A stretch of DNA of 12,373 nt from positions 1 through 12,373 of the forward strand of contig JAUROO010000114.1 in assembly GCA_030829765.1 (NCBI GenBank), given 5' to 3'. Below the pieces are notes generated by a model. It was not told the origin of the DNA. It was given only the letters and a program-made list of their open reading frames with translations, and did no database searches. This document shows positions 7,512 through 12,373 of the stretch, one piece after another (position 1 is the first letter of the stretch; every line of letters starts with the position of its first letter). Origin of the DNA: Miltoncostaeales bacterium. GTDB taxonomy: Bacteria > Actinomycetota > Thermoleophilia > Miltoncostaeales > Miltoncostaeaceae. Made by a program: the position numbers and the translations under genes.

Positions 7512-7535
7512 TCCGGCGCCGGACTCCGGTCCGGA
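7512..7535. repeat. Two tandem TCCGG/CCGGA dyads in the tRNA leader
   Basis: TCCGGCGCCGGA (7512-7523) is a perfect 12-base palindrome, and after one base TCCGGTCCGGA (7525-7535) is a palindrome around a central T. They sit between the -10 element and tRNA-His, spanning the predicted transcription start. They could be an operator, or alternative RNA stems in the 5' leader removed by RNase P. Confidence 0.4.
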
Positions 7536-7539
7536 TCGT

Positions 7540-7613
7540 GGTGGGCGTAGCTCAGCTGGTAGAGCTCCTGGTTGTGGTCCAGGCGGTCGTGGGTTCGAGT
7601 CCCATCGCTCACC
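7540..7613 (+). tRNA. trnH: tRNA-His (anticodon GUG)
   Basis: The acceptor GTGGGCG (7541-7547) pairs with CGCTCAC (7606-7612), with one G-U pair. The extra G-1 of histidine tRNAs is encoded at 7540, opposite discriminator C at 7613, the expected histidine identity pair. The anticodon stem CCTGG/CCAGG encloses loop TTGTGGT with anticodon GTG. The T arm is GTGGG-TTCGAGT-CCCAT. CCA is not encoded. Confidence 0.97.
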
Positions 7614-7634
7614 CTGTCTGCTGTTTCGACTCGT

Positions 7635-7716
7635 GCGGGTGTGGCGGAACCGGTAGACGCGCCAGGTTTAGGTCCTGGTGGGGAAACCCGTGGAGGTTCG
7701 AGTCCTCTCACCCGCA
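7635..7716 (+). tRNA. trnL: tRNA-Leu (anticodon UAG)
   Basis: A class II tRNA of 82 bases. The acceptor GCGGGTG (7635-7641) pairs with CACCCGC (7709-7715), with discriminator A7716. The anticodon stem CCAGG/CCTGG encloses loop TTTAGGT with anticodon TAG. A long variable arm (around GGGGAAACCC) and T arm GGAGG-TTCGAGT-CCTCT follow. CCA is not encoded. It ends only 32 bases before the tig start codon. Confidence 0.96.
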
Positions 7717-7748
7717 CTCTTCCGACCACCCATGACCCACGAGATGAC

Positions 7749-9347
7749 ATGCCCGTAGCCGCTGAACTCACGACCCTCGAGGGCGACAAGGTCCGCATCG
7801 AGGTGACGGTCCCCGAGGACGAGGTGCGTAAGCAGTTCGACCGCACCGTCAAGGAGACCTCCGCGCGCATGCGGCTTCCCGGCTTCCGTCCCGGCAAGGT
7901 GCCGGCCGGCGTGGTGATCCAGCGGGTGGGCCGCGAGGGGATCTTCGCCCAGACGCTCGACCGGGCGCTCAACGACTGGTACCGCGAGGCGCTGGTCCTC
8001 ACGGGCGTCGACCCCCTGGAGTCGCCCGAGGTGGACATGGGTGATGCCACCGAGCAGGGCGTGGCCTTCGCCGTCACCATCACGGTTCCGCCCACGCCTG
8101 CGCTCGGCACCTACAAGGGGCTCGAGGTCATGCGTGAGCCCGATGAGACGCCTGAGGGCGCGGTGGACGACGAGATCGCGCGCATCCGCGAGCAGTCCGC
8201 CCGCCTGGAGGACAAGGACGGCGCGGCGGCATCCGGCGACTTCGTGGTGGCCGACATCGACGGCACGCTCGACGGCGAGGCACTGCCCGATGCCATGTCA
8301 CGTGATCAGCTGGTCGAGCTCGGCACCGACCGCATCCTCCCTGAGTTCACCACCGCGCTCGAGGGCGCGTCGGCAGGCGACTCCGTGACCTTCGATGTCA
8401 CCTACCCCGAGGACGCCCCCGAGGAGATCCGCGGGAAGACCGTGGCGTACTCCATCACCGTGCAGAAGGTGCAGGAGAAGGTGCTGCCCGAGGTGGACGA
8501 CGCCCTGGCCGAGACCGTGGGTTTCGCCTCGGCCGACGAGATGCTGAAGGAGATCGAGGAGCGTCTGGCCGCGGCCACCGCCAAGACCGCCGAGGAGCGC
8601 TATCGGCGCCGGGTGATCGACGCCGCGGTGTCCGCCGCCACGTTCGCCGTGCCGCCGGTGATGGTGGACCGCCGCATCGACAGCATCCTGCACGACACCT
8701 CGCACCAGCTGCCGCAGGGCGTGACGCTCGACCAGTTCCTGGCCATGCAGGGCCAGACGATGGATCAGGCCCGCGACTCGCTTCGCGCCGACGCCGAGAT
8801 GTCGATCCGCCGTGAGATGGTGGTGGAGACCATCGCCGACGCTGAGGAGATCACCCTCGCCGACGAGGAGATCGAGGAGCGCGTGCGCCGGGACGCGGCG
8901 GATGCCGGCCGCGACGCCGATGAGCTGCTGACCGCGCTCCGGGGTTCCGGCGGCTGGGACAGCCTGCGGCAGGACCTGCGCATCGAGCGCGCCGTGGACA
9001 TGATCGTGCAGTCCGCCACGCCCATCTCGCCGGAGGAGGCCGAGAAGCGCGAGGCCGCTGGCGAGGCGCCGGAGGCCGACGAGGAGCCCGCGGCGAAGAA
9101 GCCCGCGGCGAAGAAGGACACCGAGAAGAAGCCCGCGGCCAAGAAGGACACCGGGAAGAAGACCACGGCCAAGAAGCCGGCTGCCAAGAAGGACCCGGGC
9201 GACAAGCCGGCCGCGAAGAAGCCTGCGGCGAAGAAGGCCTCGGCCAAGGCTGCAACGTCGAGTGCGAAGGGGAGCGGCGCGGGTGCGGCGAAGAAGCCCG
9301 CGGCCGCCAAGAAGCCGGCGGCGAAGAAGAAGCCCGACGCCGAGTAG
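7749..9347 (+). CDS. tig: Trigger factor (ribosome-bound chaperone, prolyl isomerase) with Lys/Ala-rich tail
   Basis: 532 residues. Trigger factor binds the ribosome exit tunnel and shields nascent chains. The N-terminal ribosome-binding domain (~1-115) carries the signature GFRPGKVP at 45-52. An FKBP-type isomerase domain lies at about 160-243 (GDFVVADIDGTLDG ... YSITVQKV), followed by the helical chaperone domain to about 430. Residues 445-532 are an added low-complexity tail with seven PAAKK units plus one PAAAKK, 28 lysines in 88 residues, resembling histone H1 or HupB-type tails. ATG 7749 is the only start fitting the conserved N-terminus (MPVAAELTTLEGDKVRIEVTV). Its Shine-Dalgarno is weak (GAG at 7741). 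It follows tRNA-Leu by 32 bases with no clear promoter and precedes clpX by 37 bases. A ~400-residue antisense frame is a shadow. Confidence 0.96.
   Translation: MPVAAELTTLEGDKVRIEVTVPEDEVRKQFDRTVKETSARMRLPGFRPGKVPAGVVIQRVGREGIFAQTLDRALNDWYREALVLTGVDPLESPEVDMGDATEQGVAFAVTITVPPTPALGTYKGLEVMREPDETPEGAVDDEIARIREQSARLEDKDGAAASGDFVVADIDGTLDGEALPDAMSRDQLVELGTDRILPEFTTALEGASAGDSVTFDVTYPEDAPEEIRGKTVAYSITVQKVQEKVLPEVDDALAETVGFASADEMLKEIEERLAAATAKTAEERYRRRVIDAAVSAATFAVPPVMVDRRIDSILHDTSHQLPQGVTLDQFLAMQGQTMDQARDSLRADAEMSIRREMVVETIADAEEITLADEEIEERVRRDAADAGRDADELLTALRGSGGWDSLRQDLRIERAVDMIVQSATPISPEEAEKREAAGEAPEADEEPAAKKPAAKKDTEKKPAAKKDTGKKTTAKKPAAKKDPGDKPAAKKPAAKKASAKAATSSAKGSGAGAAKKPAAAKKPAAKKKPDAE
9064..9344 (+). 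repeat. Degenerate tandem repeat encoding the PAAKK tail of tig
   Basis: Repeats of the form CCCGCGGCGAAGAAG and variants (for example GCCAAGAAG, GCCGCGAAGAAG) encode the Lys/Ala/Pro tail. Third positions vary (AAG is fixed for Lys, while Ala uses GCG and GCC), which suggests the protein sequence is kept by selection and that this is not only a recent slippage expansion. Confidence 0.7.
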
Positions 9348-9384
9348 GTCCGGGCCCGGCTCCCCACGCGCACGAAGGCAGGAG

Positions 9385-10676
<1,292 letters not shown>

Positions 10677-10680
<4 letters not shown>

Positions 10681-12373
10681 CCGCCGACGCCGCAGGGGCC
10701 TGGCCCGCACGCCTTGACCCCGGGGAGGTCGAGGCGCGCTGGGTGACGGCCTGGGACGAGTCGGGGCGCCTGCGCGGCGATCCGTCCAGCCCCCGCCCCC
10801 CGTATGTCATCGCCGTGCCGCCGCCCAACGTGACGGGCGCGCTGCACATGGGCCACGCGCTCAACGGCACCATCCAGGACGTGCTGATCCGCCGGCACCG
10901 CATGGCGGGCTTCGAGGCCGAGTGGGTCACGGGTACAGACCACGCGGGTATCGCCACCCAGGCCGTGGTGGAGAAGGAGCTCGCGAAGCAGGGCGTGCGC
11001 CGTGTGGACATGACCCGCGAGGAGTTCCTCGAGCGGGTGTGGGCATGGAAGGCCGAGTACGGCGGGCGCATCATCGAGCAGTTCACGCGGCTCGGCTGCA
11101 CGATGGACTTCTCGCGCGAGCGGTTCACGATGGACGACGGCTACGCGCGCGCGGTGCTGCGGGTGTTCGTGGACCTGTACGAGAAGGGCTACGTCTACCG
11201 CGACACCTACCTGGTCAACTGGGACCCCGGGCTCGGATCGGCCATCTCCGACCTGGAGGTGGAGAACCGCGAGGTGACCGACACCCTCGTGCGCATCGCC
11301 TACCCGCTATCCGATGGCTCGGGCGAGGTGGTGGTGGCGACGGTGCGCCCCGAGACGATGCTGGGCGACACCGCGGTGGCGGTGAACCCCGACGACGAGC
11401 GCTACCGCGACCTGGTGGGGAAGACGGTCACGCTTCCATTGTCGGGGCGCGAGATTCCCGTCATCGGCGACGAGCACGTGGACCCGGCGTTCGGGACCGG
11501 CGCCCTGAAGGTGACCCCGGCGCACGACCCGAATGACTTCGAGATCATGCGCCGCCATGGCCTGGAGGCCATCCAGGTGATCGGGGAGGATGGCCGCATC
11601 ACCGACGCCGCGCCGGAGGCCTACCGCGGGCTCGCCATCGACGACGCGCAGGCCCGTGTGGTGGCCGACCTGGACGCGCAGGGCCTCATCCGGGGCACCG
11701 AGGACTACCTGCATACGGTTCCCTTCTCACACCGCTCCGGCGCGCGCGTGGAGCCCCTGCTGTCCCTGCAGTGGTTCTGCGACATGGAGGCCCTTGCCCA
11801 GCCGGCCATCCGGGCGGAGGAGCAGGGCCACGTGCGCTTCACCCCGCCCACGTGGGGTCGCGTGTACCGGGACTGGCTCACCGACATCCGCCCCTGGTGC
11901 CTGTCGCGCCAGCTGTGGTGGGGGCACCAACTGCCGGTGTGGTACCGCGGTGATGAGGTGCACGTCGGAATGGAGGCGCCCGAGGGCGACGGGTGGGAGC
12001 GCGACCCGGATGTGCTCGACACGTGGTTCTCATCGGCCCTGTGGCCGTTCGCCACCCTCGGCTGGCCCGACCGCCCTGTCGAGCTCCAGCGCTTCTATCC
12101 CACCAGCGTCCTCTCCACCGCCCGCGAGATCATCTTCCTGTGGGTGGCCCGCATGGTGATGATGGGGCTGGAGTACATGGGCGAGGTGCCCTTCCGCGAC
12201 GTCTACATCCATTCGGTGGTGCAGGCGCCCGACGGCCGCCGCATGAGCAAGAGCCTGGGCACCGGAATCGATCCGCTGGAGGTGGTGGACCGCGAGGGCG
12301 CGGACGCCCTGCGGTTCGGCCTGCTCATGATCACCTCGACCCAGGACGTCCGGTTCAGCGAGGACCGCATCCG
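10677..12373 (+). CDS. valS: Valyl-tRNA synthetase (3' partial; start codon unresolved)
   Basis: A class I synthetase that charges tRNA-Val. The frame is open to the window end (about 565 residues; full-length bacterial ValRS is ~850-950). It has the catalytic PPPNVTGALHMGH (HIGH motif HMGH at 10845-10856), the CP1 editing domain (ATVRPETMLGDTAV; GTGALKVTPAHDPNDFE), the WFSSALWPF region and RMSKS at 12240-12254 (KMSKS motif). Conserved N-terminal sequence (ARLDPGEVEARWVTAWDESG) begins at about 10707, yet the first ATG, GTG or TTG in frame is GTG 10743, which would remove half of it. In frame, GTA 10677 sits 5 bases after GGGGAG (10666-10671) and overlaps the clpX stop as GTAG, the place where a GTGA overlap would be expected. 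The start given is this inferred one; 10743 is the conservative choice. Confidence 0.93.

Noticed and set aside
7732..7758. Eight-codon frame (ATG 7732) overlapping the tig start as a possible leader peptide
   Set aside because: It has no Shine-Dalgarno and no promoter placing it at a transcript 5' end, and short frames like this are common by chance. The similar birA case was kept only because of its promoter spacing.
9350..9359. CCGGGCCCGG palindrome after tig as a terminator
   Set aside because: It is a loop-less 10-base palindrome with no T tract, too short to fold stably; tig and clpX are probably co-transcribed.

Overview
The window is very GC-rich and gene-dense. Its reading frames, leaderless or near-leaderless promoters of the TAnnnT type, and gene families suggest a chromosomal segment of an actinobacterium-like organism, possibly one of the deeper Actinomycetota such as Thermoleophilia. 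The phylum is inferred from base composition and gene content, not from a marker-gene search. I see no insertion sequence, phage gene, CRISPR array or clear sign of recent transfer.

Layout, left to right. (1) 1-325: the 3' end of an unrecognised + strand gene, closed by a strong hairpin. (2) 370-814: a small HicA-like-fold conserved protein with its own promoter, then tRNA-Arg(UCU) and a hairpin that probably terminates from both sides. (3) 838-2401: a secreted protein with the 'secreted repeat' (PF03640-like) fold on the - strand, divergent from the biotin ligase/repressor gene birA. (4) 2473-4691: a two-gene ABC exporter, a MacB/FtsX-type permease whose best start is a CTG codon, overlapping its ATPase by one base. 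(5) 4693-5709: an apparently leaderless zinc-dependent MDR alcohol/polyol dehydrogenase. (6) 5739-7459: malate synthase A (aceB) of the glyoxylate shunt, with a promoter, a 5' leader hairpin and a 3' hairpin. (7) 7504-7716: tRNA-His(GUG) and tRNA-Leu(UAG) behind one promoter-like element and two tandem TCCGG/CCGGA dyads. (8) 7749-12373: tig, clpX and the first part of valS, closely packed: protein folding, unfolding for proteolysis, and tRNA charging.

The genes are mostly core metabolism and protein quality control. The unusual points are in the details. The trigger factor carries an 88-residue Lys/Ala/Pro tail resembling histone H1. clpP is absent from its usual place between tig and clpX. 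Three genes (birA, the ABC permease and valS) have start regions where the obvious start does not fit the protein homology or the promoter. A TAnnnT element recurs in front of most transcription units, and one 12-base version (TAGGATCGCCCC) occurs twice. I found no convincing new multi-gene system; the best candidates for something undescribed are the trigger factor tail and the non-canonical starts.
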